Source: Spirulina sp. CS-785/01 (lineage in GTDB: Bacteria > Cyanobacteriota > Cyanobacteriia > Cyanobacteriales > Spirulinaceae). From it: a DNA stretch of 58,870 bases. Location of the stretch: contig NZ_JAQMSD010000089.1 in assembly GCF_028330525.1 (NCBI RefSeq), forward strand, positions 1 through 58,870. The letters run 5' to 3'. The notes beneath the pieces are model-generated. The model saw only the letters and a list, made by a program, of their open reading frames with translations. It was not told the origin of the DNA and did not search any database. The position numbers and the translations under genes were made by a program. Shown here in pieces: positions 50,873 to 58,870 of this stretch (the stretch's first letter is position 1; the number at the start of each line of letters is the position of its first letter).

Positions 50873-50945
50873 GCTGGTGTAGCTCAGTTGGTAGAGCATC
50901 TCACTTGTAATGAGACGGTCGCGGGTTCAAGTCCTGTCACCAGCT
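50873..50945 (+). tRNA. tRNA-Thr(UGU)
   Basis: The cloverleaf is complete. The acceptor stem is GCTGGTG/CACCAGC. The D arm has GCTC...GAGC with GTTGGTA in the loop. The anticodon stem is TCTCA/TGAGA with loop CTTGTAA, giving anticodon TGT (reads ACA and ACG). The variable region is CGGTC and the T arm GCGGG-TTCAAGT-CCTGT. The discriminator base is T and CCA is not encoded. Confidence 0.95.
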
Positions 50946-50986
50946 TCAAAATAAAACGCTTGTTGTACAAGACCTCCTCCTTGTCC

Positions 50987-51082
50987 GTCTCATTACCGTT
51001 CGCTCTCATTACCGTTCGCTCTCATTACCGTTCGCTCTCATTACCGTTCGCTCTCATTACCGTTCGCTCTCATTACCGTTCG
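50987..51082. repeat. 16-bp tandem repeat, six units
   Basis: CTCTCATTACCGTTCG is repeated six times without indels from 50987 (the first unit begins with GT) to 51082, about 40 bases downstream of the tRNA. The remaining bases to 51299 contain no gene. Confidence 0.95.
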
Positions 51083-51299
51083 ATACTCTGACTCAAAAAT
51101 CACTCAATTTCACTATAAACGAGTCACAGTCCCTTGCAATCATTCCTCTCACTTTCATCACCATTTTTCATCAACAACCCGATACACAATAACCCGTCCT
51201 TATCTCCCTTCTTTATACACTCCTCTCATCTCTAAAGGGAGATCACCTGTTTAGGAAAATAGATTGGCCAACACATATTGGCCAAGCCAATATGTAGCG

Positions 51300-51710
51300 T
51301 TAGGGAAAGAGAATTAAAAATCCTTCTTGCTGAAAATGTTGATCATGGGTTAATACTTCATAAATATTTAGATTTTTCATTCTTTCCATAGAAATACAAT
51401 CGGTTAAACTATACCCTTTATCTAAACGTTTTTGAAATAATAATAATCCGTTCGTAAATGACTTGTGTTCTTGAACCATAACCTGTATATGAGGATCAGC
51501 CATAATTTGTACAACAAAGTTATATACTGTTTGCTTTATTAAAGGAGGATAATTGGAGAAAAAATTAACGGTTTCTGTTAATACTTCTTCTGTAGTTACA
51601 ATCGTAACTGCTTTGAGGGATGAACTATAGCTTCTCACCTGTTTATGCCATTCATCGGTTTTATTAATTAACGCTATCCAATAAAAAGTATCAGCAAAAA
51701 TAGTTTTCAT
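51300..51710 (-). CDS. PIN-domain ribonuclease (VapC-like toxin)
   Basis: This is a 136-residue PIN domain. It begins with FADTFYWIALINKTDEWH, where Asp at residue 6 is the first metal ligand. The second acidic residue lies in VTTEEVLTETVNFF (near 40-47). The third is Asp in KGYSLTDCISMERM (near 103), and the last is in LTHDQHFQQEG (near 122). The conserved set of acidic residues suggests an active RNase. The start is ATG. The gene lies 11 bases after a small antitoxin-like gene in the same operon. Confidence 0.82.
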   Translation of the reverse strand: MKTIFADTFYWIALINKTDEWHKQVRSYSSSLKAVTIVTTEEVLTETVNFFSNYPPLIKQTVYNFVVQIMADPHIQVMVQEHKSFTNGLLLFQKRLDKGYSLTDCISMERMKNLNIYEVLTHDQHFQQEGFLILFP

Positions 51711-51721
51711 TCTGGGTTATG

Positions 51722-51967
51722 TTAATCGTTGTTTTGAGAATAAAGATAAGTATCATGCTGCACTGCTCCGTCTTTAGGTAATTGCTCCCAAACTTCCTCT
51801 GGAACAGCGTTTATTAAGTCATCCGCGACTTCCCAGATTGCTTTTGGAGTTTGCTTTGTTGGTTGCAAATTAGCTTTGTACTCTCGAATGTACTGTAAAA
51901 TTTGTTCTAAGTTCGCTTCGGGAATATGGTTTAATTCGTCTAAAATTAGTTGTTTGGTGTTTTTCAT
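51722..51967 (-). CDS. Putative antitoxin of the PIN-domain pair
   Basis: This is an 81-residue acidic protein. Its N-terminal helix ILDELNHIPEANLEQILQYIREYKA resembles the DUF2281/VapB-like antitoxins found upstream of PIN toxins in cyanobacteria. The C-terminal half (AIWEVADDLINAVPEEVWEQLPKDG) would wrap the toxin. It is encoded first and co-transcribed with the PIN gene at 51300. It starts 14 bases after the stop of the SKI2-like helicase, so the TA pair sits behind that gene on the same strand. Confidence 0.7.
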   Translation of the reverse strand: MKNTKQLILDELNHIPEANLEQILQYIREYKANLQPTKQTPKAIWEVADDLINAVPEEVWEQLPKDGAVQHDTYLYSQNND

Positions 51968-51981
51968 GGCTAATCTTTGCT

Positions 51982-54663
51982 TTACTCTACCATTTCTTTC
52001 ACGGGGAAACGTTCCATTAACTGTAAGGCACGACGGGCATTTTTAACTAAGGTGTCGGAGACATTGGGGACGTGGGGAATTTGGGAGAGTAAGTCAATGG
52101 TGCGACGTAACATTCGCACTAAGTCCCCTTCGTCAAAACTGGTATTTTCGCAGAGTTCTTCCCATTCTACCCCTAAAGCCCAGCGTTGAATAATGCCTAA
52201 TAAGTCGAGGTTTTCTTCTTCTAACCAAACGGGGATGGCGATTTTATAACGGTATTGTCGTTGAATGAGTTGTTTACGAATGGGTTGGAGTTGCGCGATC
52301 GCAATTAACGCCCCTTCCGGTGGTAAATAATTCGTCCAACTATCCGGACGCGGAGGATCAGAAATCAGCGCATAAGCTACCGCAGCTAAATCTTGGGGGT
52401 CTAAATTATCCAATTCTCCCGATAAAAAGGCCAACCCTAACCATAATTCATTATCCCCGCGAATGGCGGCGGCTCCTTGACCTAATGCCGTTGGGGTATA
52501 ATCCTCTAGGGCTGCAAATTCCCGCAGCATTTTCACCAAATTCATAAACTCTCGCCAATGGTGGGTTTGGTGTTCCTTGTAGTTTTCTTGGCGATCGCGC
52601 AACTCCTGACGCAAGGATAACCGATGTTTGTGTCGTTTGATCAGTTTCCCGGGTTTCCCAAATTCATTCAAGGGATGATTGTCCAGTTGTTCTTCAACCG
52701 CTTCTAAACGTTTCTGTTGTTCTAAAACTTCCGGTGCAGCAAACCCCTTCTCTGGAGTCTCTGGGAGGAGTTTAGCCAAATTTGCACTACTTTCATCCCC
52801 TTTCCGTTGTTGGCCCAACTGAATGGGTAAATCTTCGGGAGGAAAAATAGAATTAATGAGAGACTGGGGTAAGGTGGTTTGATCCAAGGCAATAACATCA
52901 CTACTCGACACCACATACCAGCGATTCTCGGCACTTAAACAGACATAATAGGGTAATTGACCACTCCCAGGAGCTTCCGCAAAGAGAACCGCAGGTAAGG
53001 GATGAGAGACGCGGACGTGCCTTCCTTTCAAATACAACACTTGGCCAATGGTCATCTCGACTAATGCTTGAGCAATATTTTGCCGTTGGGTGTGTTCTGC
53101 TTGCTGTTGTAGGCTTTTCAGCAGACGACGTTCTTCTTTGCGTCGTTCTTTGAGCTTTTCGTAATGGCTAAACTGTTTTTCGTTAATGTGAGCGAGTTCT
53201 ATATCCAGTTTAGCGAGTTCGGTGGTTAATTCCGCGATCGCCCGTTTCTCCGGTTCAAGTTTCAGAGTAGCCGTATATTGGGCAAAACTGCGCTCTAATA
53301 ACTCTTTTGCTTGCTGAATGGTATGGGTTTGCAACAGGTTCAACACCATGCCATAAGTCGGGGTAAAGCGACTCACCAAGGGGTCTGCGGGTTTTAACGC
53401 CAATTTTGCTGCATCTTTGGCCCCCTCAAAGCGAGTTTGCACAGTGACAACATATCCTTGTTCATCCATTCCCCGACGGCCTGCGCGGCCTGCCATTTGT
53501 AGAAATTCCGAGGCCGTGAGTAAACGGTGGCCGATATCGGTACGTTTAGAAATGGCTGAAATAACGGTGGTGCGGGCCGGCATATTAATCCCTGCGGCCA
53601 GGGTTTCTGTGGCAAATACCACTTTCACTAATCCCAGTTGGAATAATTCCTCGACCAACCCTTTCCACGCGGGTAAAATGCCCGCATGGTGGGCCGCAAT
53701 GCCTCTGGCTAAGGGTTCAACTTGTCCCGTTCGTCCAGCGTTGGGATTTGCTGCTAAAAACTCCTCAATGCGTCGTTCTAATTCTGCGGCCTCTGCGGGT
53801 GTCACCAGTTCAAAGTTGCCCATCTGCTCAACGGCGCGATCGCACCCCTTACGACTAAAAATAAAATAGATCGCAGGGAGCATTTTTTTCTCACTCAACT
53901 GCGTCACCACCTGACCAATTGAGGGACAATCTTCTCGACGCACCCGTTGCCGTCCTCCCCGTTTCCCTCGTCCTTTGGGTTTTAATTGGGGGTTCATGCG
54001 CTTTTTCTTCCCATCGAGGAGGGGGAATAAGCCTTTAATGGTGCTAAAGTGAAATTCGAGAGGGACTGGGCGAAAATTGGATTGAATGAGCCGAGTTTCC
54101 CCATGGACTTGACCAATCCAATCGGCTAATTCTGCTGCATTGGCCACTGTGGCCGACAGTGCCGCCAATTTTATTTTATGGGGACAATAAATAATTGACT
54201 CCTCCCAGACCGTCCCCCGTTGGCTATCGTTCATATAGTGGCATTCATCCAACACCACCGTCTCCACCCCTTCGAGAGACGTTCCCACTTGGCCAATAGG
54301 TGTGCCGTAGAGCATATTCCGGAAAATTTCCGTGGTCATCACCAAAATGGGAGCTTGGCGATTAATGGACGCATCTCCGGTTAAAATTCCGACCCGATCT
54401 GGGCCAAAGAGGTCTCGAAAGTCCCGAAATTTTTGATTAGAGAGAGCTTTCAGGGGAGTTGTATAGAAAACCCGTTTCCCGTCTTCTAAGGCATGATAAA
54501 TGGCATATTCTCCCACGAGGGTTTTCCCAGACCCGGTGGGGACACAGACGACGACTGACTTACCTGTATTTAAAGCTGCGATCGCGTCTTCTTGAAACCG
54601 ATCAAGGGAAAAGGGAAACAGTTCTGTTACATCTAGGGAGTTAGAGGATGACCGTTTATTCAC
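51982..54663 (-). CDS. Ski2-like DEAD/DEAH-box RNA helicase
   Basis: This is an 893-residue superfamily 2 helicase of the Ski2/Mtr4-like class common in cyanobacteria. Walker A is VPTGSGKTLVGE (near 40), the Walker B DEAD-type box is LDECHYMND (near 132), and motif III is LSATVANAAEL. RecA2 contains HHAGILPAWKGLVEELFQLGLVKVVFATETLAAGINMPART and QMAGRAGRRG. The C-terminal region has an arch-like segment rich in Arg/Gln helices and a DSHCT-type domain (ALGVEWEELCENTSFDEGDLVRMLRRTIDLL), as in eukaryotic exosome cofactors. The start is GTG (NKRSSSNSLD). A role in RNA turnover is inferred. Confidence 0.9.
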   Translation of the reverse strand: MNKRSSSNSLDVTELFPFSLDRFQEDAIAALNTGKSVVVCVPTGSGKTLVGEYAIYHALEDGKRVFYTTPLKALSNQKFRDFRDLFGPDRVGILTGDASINRQAPILVMTTEIFRNMLYGTPIGQVGTSLEGVETVVLDECHYMNDSQRGTVWEESIIYCPHKIKLAALSATVANAAELADWIGQVHGETRLIQSNFRPVPLEFHFSTIKGLFPLLDGKKKRMNPQLKPKGRGKRGGRQRVRREDCPSIGQVVTQLSEKKMLPAIYFIFSRKGCDRAVEQMGNFELVTPAEAAELERRIEEFLAANPNAGRTGQVEPLARGIAAHHAGILPAWKGLVEELFQLGLVKVVFATETLAAGINMPARTTVISAISKRTDIGHRLLTASEFLQMAGRAGRRGMDEQGYVVTVQTRFEGAKDAAKLALKPADPLVSRFTPTYGMVLNLLQTHTIQQAKELLERSFAQYTATLKLEPEKRAIAELTTELAKLDIELAHINEKQFSHYEKLKERRKEERRLLKSLQQQAEHTQRQNIAQALVEMTIGQVLYLKGRHVRVSHPLPAVLFAEAPGSGQLPYYVCLSAENRWYVVSSSDVIALDQTTLPQSLINSIFPPEDLPIQLGQQRKGDESSANLAKLLPETPEKGFAAPEVLEQQKRLEAVEEQLDNHPLNEFGKPGKLIKRHKHRLSLRQELRDRQENYKEHQTHHWREFMNLVKMLREFAALEDYTPTALGQGAAAIRGDNELWLGLAFLSGELDNLDPQDLAAVAYALISDPPRPDSWTNYLPPEGALIAIAQLQPIRKQLIQRQYRYKIAIPVWLEEENLDLLGIIQRWALGVEWEELCENTSFDEGDLVRMLRRTIDLLSQIPHVPNVSDTLVKNARRALQLMERFPVKEMVE

Positions 54664-54963
54664 TCAAATTTCACGCGCTAGGGGTGTTCACTTACTTTCC
54701 TATTGTAAGACGTTGTGTAGGGTTTAGGAGACAGGACATTGGACAACCAGGCGAGTCAGGGAGAACGATCTCCCCAACTCCTATACCGTAGATGGGGGAG
54801 TCGGGAGTCGGGAAATGGGAAGATGGGGGAGAGGGAGGTTTAAACTGTTCTTGTTTCAATACTCCTCTATCTCCTCTATCCCTTCTATCCCCCGACGCTC
54901 CTCAACATTTGACAAAAGACAGGTTATCTTAACCAGCAATGCCTCTCCACCCACCCAAAGTCC
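54664..54963. other. Intergenic region with low-complexity tracts
   Basis: No gene is seen. It contains a GATGGGGGAG/GTCGGGAGTC tract near 54795-54835 and a CTCCTCTATC repeat near 54862-54895, both STRR-like. It lies upstream of the helicase GTG and beyond the Rpn-family stop codon. Confidence 0.5.
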
Positions 54964-56058
54964 TTAACCCACATCATTGACTAACTCTTGGAAGTCTTCT
55001 AGGGAGTTAATAGTAATCGCTTCTCGATGCAAGCGAGTTAAGGTGGCCTCATCATTGATTTGATTAATCCCCTCTACTAACCCATCAGGAACGGTGTCAA
55101 AGCGCACTTGCAGCACGTCTAAGAGATTTTCCCGACTTTTTTGTAACTTTCCTTGTTCGAGTCCTTGTTCGAGTCCTTGTTCGAGTCCTTGTTCGAGTCC
55201 TTGTTCAAGTCCTTGTTCGAGTCCTTGTTCGAGTCCTTGTTCAAGTCCTTGTTCGAGTCCTTGTTCGAGTCCTCTTTGAATAGCAAACCGTTCAACACTA
55301 CTAATATAGGGCATCCGCCTTTCCTCCTCAAACTGGTGAATTTCTTGTGTAAAGTTTCGTTCCATTGGCTCAGGTAACGCAATGAGCCAATCAATCAACC
55401 GAAATAACTTAATGATATCTTGTCTTTCATAGCCCCGTTGATATAAACTTTTGGCAATTTGTACCTTTTCTCGATAACGACGTTGGAGATCATTACGAGT
55501 ATTTTGGTTTTCTCGATGGGCGGCAACAATGACCGCAAAAGGATTTTGACTTTCGTTTAGGGTTTCTTCGGTATAATCTAACAGTTTAACTGTGGGAAAC
55601 CGGAAGATAACTTGTCCCCCTAATCGTTCATAATTATATTCTGTGGGTCGCCAAGCTGGGTTATCATCGGCTAAAACCGCTAAACTCAAAGCGTGCTGAG
55701 AGTAGAGGTCATAAATCCGATAATTATAAATATACATCCGTCTCGGAAAGTCTATCTCAGCTTGACTCTGGACTTCAATGTGAATCAAAAGCCACGTTTC
55801 TTGGCCATTTTTTAACCAAACTTTGACTAATTTATCACTGCTGGTTTGTCCGGTTTCTGCATCTTGGGCAATTTTCTGAAATTCGGTGTCTAGAAACTCA
55901 TAGCCTCGATTCCAGTTAATGGCATCATGAACCGTGGGAAAGAAGAACTCTAGAAAGGGCTGAAAATAAAGCGTAATCGCTTCTTTCCAAGGAGAGTCGT
56001 AGTCAGAGCGAGGTGTGTCAGTACGAGATACTTCAGTCAATGTCTTATTCATACTCAA
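54964..56058 (-). CDS. Rpn-family recombination-promoting nuclease / putative transposase
   Basis: This is a 364-residue protein of the RpnA-like PD-(D/E)XK nuclease family, common as multicopy genes in cyanobacteria. The core (about residues 25-215) has DSPWKEAITLYFQPFLEFFFP, VKVWLKNGQETWLLIHIEVQSQ, where the E and Q of the nuclease motif are visible (IEVQSQ), then RMYIYNYRIYDLY. Residues about 263-302 are ten GLEQ tetrapeptides encoded by a 12-bp tandem repeat (55153-55272). The C-terminus is a helical DUF4351-like tail. Relatives in E. coli stimulate RecA-independent recombination. Confidence 0.85.
   Translation of the reverse strand: MSMNKTLTEVSRTDTPRSDYDSPWKEAITLYFQPFLEFFFPTVHDAINWNRGYEFLDTEFQKIAQDAETGQTSSDKLVKVWLKNGQETWLLIHIEVQSQAEIDFPRRMYIYNYRIYDLYSQHALSLAVLADDNPAWRPTEYNYERLGGQVIFRFPTVKLLDYTEETLNESQNPFAVIVAAHRENQNTRNDLQRRYREKVQIAKSLYQRGYERQDIIKLFRLIDWLIALPEPMERNFTQEIHQFEEERRMPYISSVERFAIQRGLEQGLEQGLEQGLEQGLEQGLEQGLEQGLEQGLEQGLEQGKLQKSRENLLDVLQVRFDTVPDGLVEGINQINDEATLTRLHREAITINSLEDFQELVNDVG
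55153..55272. repeat. 12-bp tandem repeat encoding GLEQ, ten units
   Basis: TTGTTCGAGTCC (with two TTGTTCAAGTCC variants) is repeated ten times without interruption inside the Rpn-family gene. The unit is a multiple of 3, so slippage changes the number of GLEQ tetrapeptides without a frameshift. Confidence 0.95.
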
Positions 56059-56202
56059 CTTTAATTATTATAAAATATATAGTGTTTTTATTTGAGTTAT
56101 GAAATAAGTTTTTTTGAACAGGGAACAGGGAACAGGGATTAGGGAGCAGAAATCAGAGTATTTTTGCTTACCTAAAGAAACCTATTTAAAAGTATTTTAG
56201 TA

Positions 56203-56234
56203 GGTTGGTAGTAAGCTCTTTAGAGCTTACAATA
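56203..56234 (+). repeat. TAAGCTCTTTAGAGCTTA palindrome copy
   Basis: GTTGGTAGTAAGCTCTTT followed by AGAGCTTACAATAAA is the same family as 2311 and 36925/37016. Preceding bases (56117-56150) carry GGGAACAGGGAACAGGG low-complexity repeats. Confidence 0.8.
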
Positions 56235-56329
56235 AAGTAATTTAATAATTTCTAAATCATTAAATTACATATTGCTTTTTACCTCAGAAATATGGTAAAA
56301 AACATTAATAATGATTGCTATTTTTTGAA

Positions 56330-57109
56330 ATGCTACCCAGAGAAGAATTATTAAAAGGGGTTGAAAATCGGGAAGAAGTCGCCCGTGTCATTGACCAAGC
56401 GGAACAAGCATTGCGGACTTGGGAAATTATCACGACAGATTTTTTGTCCCCTCCGATTTTTGTAGAAGTGGAGGAGAAATTTCGTAATTTAACCGAAGTA
56501 GAGTTGTTGGGGTGGGGGGGATATCCCCAAGCGGAACGGAAACGAATTGCGATCGCACGTTCCGAACTCCCTCTCGACTCCGCTATGGTAGAACTGGCCG
56601 CCTTAGATATTGCCGGAAATTTCCTATTTGACCCTGCCACCCATCGGGACTTTCTCGGAGCAATTTTAAGCACAGGGATTGTCCGAGAGAAAGTCGGCGA
56701 TATCATTGTATTAGGCGAACGAGGGGCCCAGGTCATCGTTGTCCCAGAGTTAGTGGACTTCTTGACCACGGCCTTAACCAGTGTGCGGTCTGTCCCCGTT
56801 AAAATTCAACCCATTGACTTGAGTGAACTCAAGATACGGCCTCCCAAAAAGAAAGAAATGACTACGGTAGAAGCGTCCATGCGTTTAGATGCCATTGCCT
56901 CTGCCGGGTTGGGGATGTCGCGCAGTAAAATGGCCGATGCCATCTCATCGGGGGATGTACGAGTCAACTGGAAAGAAATTAAACAACCCAGTCACACTGT
57001 CGAGTCGGGGGATTTAATTTCGGTCACTGGGAAAGGCCGAGTGGAAGTGGGAGAAGTGTCAATTACGAAAAAACAACGGTATCGAGTGCAATTGACACGG
57101 TATAAGTAG
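56330..57109 (+). CDS. Photosystem II S4-domain protein (YlmH-like)
   Basis: This is a 259-residue RNA-binding protein annotated in cyanobacteria and plants as photosystem II S4 domain protein. The N-domain has LLGWGGYPQAERKRIAIARSELPL. The S4 domain (about residues 180-245) reads MRLDAIASAGLGMSRSKMADAISSGDVRVNWKEIKQPSHTVESGDLISVTGKGRVEV. The homologous YlmH of Gram-positives acts in ribosome rescue or division. The ATG at 56330 (MLPREEL) is preferred to an in-frame TTG five codons upstream. It is monocistronic. Confidence 0.88.
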   Translation: MLPREELLKGVENREEVARVIDQAEQALRTWEIITTDFLSPPIFVEVEEKFRNLTEVELLGWGGYPQAERKRIAIARSELPLDSAMVELAALDIAGNFLFDPATHRDFLGAILSTGIVREKVGDIIVLGERGAQVIVVPELVDFLTTALTSVRSVPVKIQPIDLSELKIRPPKKKEMTTVEASMRLDAIASAGLGMSRSKMADAISSGDVRVNWKEIKQPSHTVESGDLISVTGKGRVEVGEVSITKKQRYRVQLTRYK

Positions 57110-57225
57110 TTGAGAGTTGAGAGTTGAGAGTTGATGTTTGAACCCCTCTAGGTACAGAGACCCCAGAGAAAGATGAGAGACGATTTTGACAAAAACCAAG
57201 AACCAAGCACAAATAACCAATAACC

Positions 57226-57999
57226 ATGAAAAAATCCCTCTTAACCACCAGCTTACTCTTGTTTACCCTTGTTTCTCCTCTCCCCGTCCAAGGGGAAAAT
57301 TTGCAACAAGTGCGACAACTGATGTCCACAGGTGAATGTCCTCGCTGTGACTTATCCAATGCAGGGTTAGTGATGGCCGACTTACGGGGGGCCGACTTGC
57401 GAGGGGCTGATCTTAGTTTTGCTAACCTCAGTCAGGCAAATTTAGCAGGGGCCGACTTGCGGGGGGCGAATTTAACGGCCACTTCCCTCCATAGTGCCAA
57501 TTTAATGGGGGCTAACCTCATCGGTGCAACCATTTCCGGTACAGATTTAAGGCAAGCGTATCTGGCCAATGCTTATACTTGGGGGACTCGCTTAGATTTA
57601 GCTTATTTAGACGGGGCCGTTGGTTTACCGGAATTAGAAACCGCCGAACGGTATTATGCTATGGCCGCAGTGGAGGCCAATCGTAATAATTATGTGGGTG
57701 CGATTGAATATTATAATCGGGCTTTGCAATTAAACCCGGACTATGCCCCGGCTTACTTTGGCCGGGGATTAATGTATTATCGTTTAACCGACGAGGCCGC
57801 AGCATTACAAGATGCAAAACGCGCGATCGCAATTTTTGAAGAAAATAACAATGAACAAGGCCAACAAGCCGTTGCCGCTTTTTTAAGTTATGTTGAGCAG
57901 CGCAATAACCCAGAAGGGGGCAGTGGTCTCGGCATTTCCCTACTCAACCTCTTAGGAGGGTTGAGTTCGGTGATGATGCGAGGACTGTCAATTTTTTAA
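57226..57999 (+). CDS. Exported pentapeptide-repeat and TPR protein
   Basis: This is a 257-residue protein. A Sec signal peptide (MKKSLLTTSLLLFTLVSPLPVQG) is followed by pentapeptide repeats of the A(D/N)LxG type (about 45-115, for example GADLRGADLSFANLSQANLAGADLRGANL). A TPR pair follows (YYAMAAVEANRNNYVGAIEYYNRALQLNPDYAPAYFGRGLMYYRL, about 142-187). The C-terminus has a Gly-rich hydrophobic tail (LGISLLNLLGGLSSVMM). The combination suggests a periplasmic or lumenal scaffold. The ATG is preceded by an AAATAACCAATAACC tract, with no Shine-Dalgarno site. Confidence 0.82.
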   Translation: MKKSLLTTSLLLFTLVSPLPVQGENLQQVRQLMSTGECPRCDLSNAGLVMADLRGADLRGADLSFANLSQANLAGADLRGANLTATSLHSANLMGANLIGATISGTDLRQAYLANAYTWGTRLDLAYLDGAVGLPELETAERYYAMAAVEANRNNYVGAIEYYNRALQLNPDYAPAYFGRGLMYYRLTDEAAALQDAKRAIAIFEENNNEQGQQAVAAFLSYVEQRNNPEGGSGLGISLLNLLGGLSSVMMRGLSIF

Positions 58000-58237
58000 C
58001 GTAATGTTCCCTATAAATCCTACGCCGATTAGCAGAATTTTGCGGATTTTTGGCTTCTCGTTAAGTAATTAACAGTAGAATCCTAGGCGATTCTGCAATA
58101 ATCAGAGTAATACCAGATTACGCTCAACTCTCCTACCCATTCAGTTCATAAATTTAGCCCATTGAGTTCAGTCTTTTTGCGGATGGCAGGGTAAATTGTT
58201 TATACTAGGAGTGTGAGTAGAGGGGAGAGTGGCCGTC

Positions 58238-58447
58238 ATGAACAAGGACAGAATGAAGAAACAGAGTAATAATATAGGCCAGCGATTACTCTCAGAAAGA
58301 TTACTACTAGCCATTGTGATGACCCTGTTGTTACATATTTTTTTACAAACCGATTATCGGTATAGTTATTCAGGAGACCAAAGCGAAATCTCCAGTCAGT
58401 CCCAAGATACGATTTGGGCCGAAAACATCGCTAAAGCCGCTCGTTGA
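58238..58447 (+). CDS. Small membrane-anchored protein of unknown function
   Basis: This is a 69-residue protein. A basic N-terminus (MNKDRMKKQSNNIGQRLLSER) precedes one hydrophobic helix (LLLAIVMTLLLHIFL, about 22-36). A soluble tail DYRYSYSGDQSEISSQ... ends in ENIAKAAR. The ATG at 58238 is preferred because GGGGAGAG lies about 8 bases upstream; the GTG at 58229 would leave no spacer. I recognise no family. It is followed after 13 bases by a 13-bp tandem repeat. Confidence 0.55.
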   Translation: MNKDRMKKQSNNIGQRLLSERLLLAIVMTLLLHIFLQTDYRYSYSGDQSEISSQSQDTIWAENIAKAAR

Positions 58448-58460
58448 AAGCTAGACATTG

Positions 58461-58525
58461 ATTGACATTGTTGATTGACATTGTTGATTGACATTGTTGA
58501 TTGACATTGTTGATTGACATTGTTC
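58461..58525. repeat. 13-bp tandem repeat, five units
   Basis: ATTGACATTGTTG is repeated five times from 58461 to 58525 (the last unit ends in C). It directly follows the small membrane protein gene. Each unit contains TTGACA, a -35-like hexamer, so a repeat-borne promoter array is possible, though no -10 partner is obvious. Confidence 0.92.
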
Positions 58526-58870
58526 GATTTTTGTTGACCTAGAAAGGGACGAGCGTGCAGACTCAGCCATAAATCCTGTAAAAAGGTAGGCTACCTTGAG
58601 AGGGTCATCACACCCAAGTGTAAACGCCAGCACTTGGCTCTGTGGTCTGTAATTAAACTGAATACCAACGATGAATGAAGGTAGTGTTACAGACATAAAA
58701 AGCCCTTTGAAGTTTGTCGAGGCCAACCTGACAGTTTAACTGAGTGGCTGAAGAAGCCCTGAAAATCATGTGCAATTACGCATTTCTCATAGACCAAAAT
58801 CAAACCCCTTTGAAACCTGTTCATCCGGCACAGGCCAGAAAACTCCAGGATGGGTATAAGTAGGGCTTTG
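58526..58870. other. Unassigned non-coding end of window with small hairpins
   Basis: No gene is supported. GGTAGGCTACC near 58587 and CCAAGTG...CACTTGG near 58613-58638 are small stem-loops. No known RNA family (tmRNA, RNase P RNA, 6S, riboswitch motifs) was recognised. It may be the leader of a gene beyond the window edge. Confidence 0.3.

Noticed and set aside
50864-51091. Reading frame over the tRNA-Thr gene and the 16-bp repeat
   Set aside because: The tRNA cloverleaf is complete and the rest of the frame is translated tandem repeat.
55094-55394. SPCS- and NKDS-rich frames on both strands within the Rpn-family gene
   Set aside because: They are alternate-frame readings of the 12-bp repeat that encodes GLEQ in the real gene.

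Overview
The window is a stretch of cyanobacterial chromosome. Lineage markers are a cytochrome c6 gene, a PlmA-type GntR regulator, a DUF1825 protein, a photosystem II S4-domain protein, a CtaA-type copper ATPase, a CyaC-type hybrid adenylate cyclase, an SmtA/SmtB metallothionein pair, and many GCGATCGC (HIP1) octamers and cyanobacterial short tandem repeats. I cannot name the genus. Almost everything is chromosomal housekeeping or signalling. There is no prophage, CRISPR array or intact insertion sequence. Only one RNA gene was recognised, a tRNA-Thr(UGU).

Layout. 0-5 kb: dnaG, a PanE-type reductase with a coupled 58-aa membrane protein, divergent smtA/smtB with two SmtB-type operators, and petJ. 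5-12 kb: an orphan ABC ATPase overlapping rimM, a small membrane protein, a HicA-like plus HTH gene pair, a Uma2 protein, plmA, a dienelactone hydrolase and rpsA. 12-19 kb: pyrF, tyrS, a class A penicillin-binding protein, DUF1825, TM2/SHOCT and ComEA-like HhH proteins. 19-28 kb: ctaA, an FHA protein, tmk, holB, a metallophosphoesterase, hisC, an HTH-tailed unknown and a GNAT protein. 28-43 kb: the cyaC hybrid sensor cyclase; a seven-gene Mrp-type antiporter operon (C-D-E-F-G-A'-B) interrupted by a decayed Uma2 gene; a DinG-like protein with degenerate ATPase motifs; a second Uma2 protein; and a six-PAS histidine kinase. 43-51 kb: a universal stress protein, DUF4126, gdhA with a candidate NtcA site, two tandem MscS channels, a GST, thiM and tRNA-Thr. 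51-59 kb: a PIN/antitoxin pair, a Ski2-like helicase, an Rpn-family nuclease with a GLEQ repeat tract, the PSII S4 protein, a pentapeptide/TPR protein and a small membrane protein.

The most distinctive content is the repeat load. There are four copies of a double-hairpin element, three copies of an element of exactly 65 bp with 15-bp palindromic arms, and a family built on a TAAGCTCTTTAGAGCTTA palindrome, including a 91-bp-period duplication. There are heptamer and nonamer tandem repeats (STRRs), several of which supply stop codons, protein termini or the bases directly before start codons. Gene-specific tandem repeats of 13-19 bp also occur. The best candidates for under-described biology are the HicA-like/HTH pair, the DinG-like protein lacking a normal Walker A lysine, the Mrp operon without a full-length MrpA, and the repeat elements themselves. 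Several start codons differ from the longest open frame; the reason is given in each entry.
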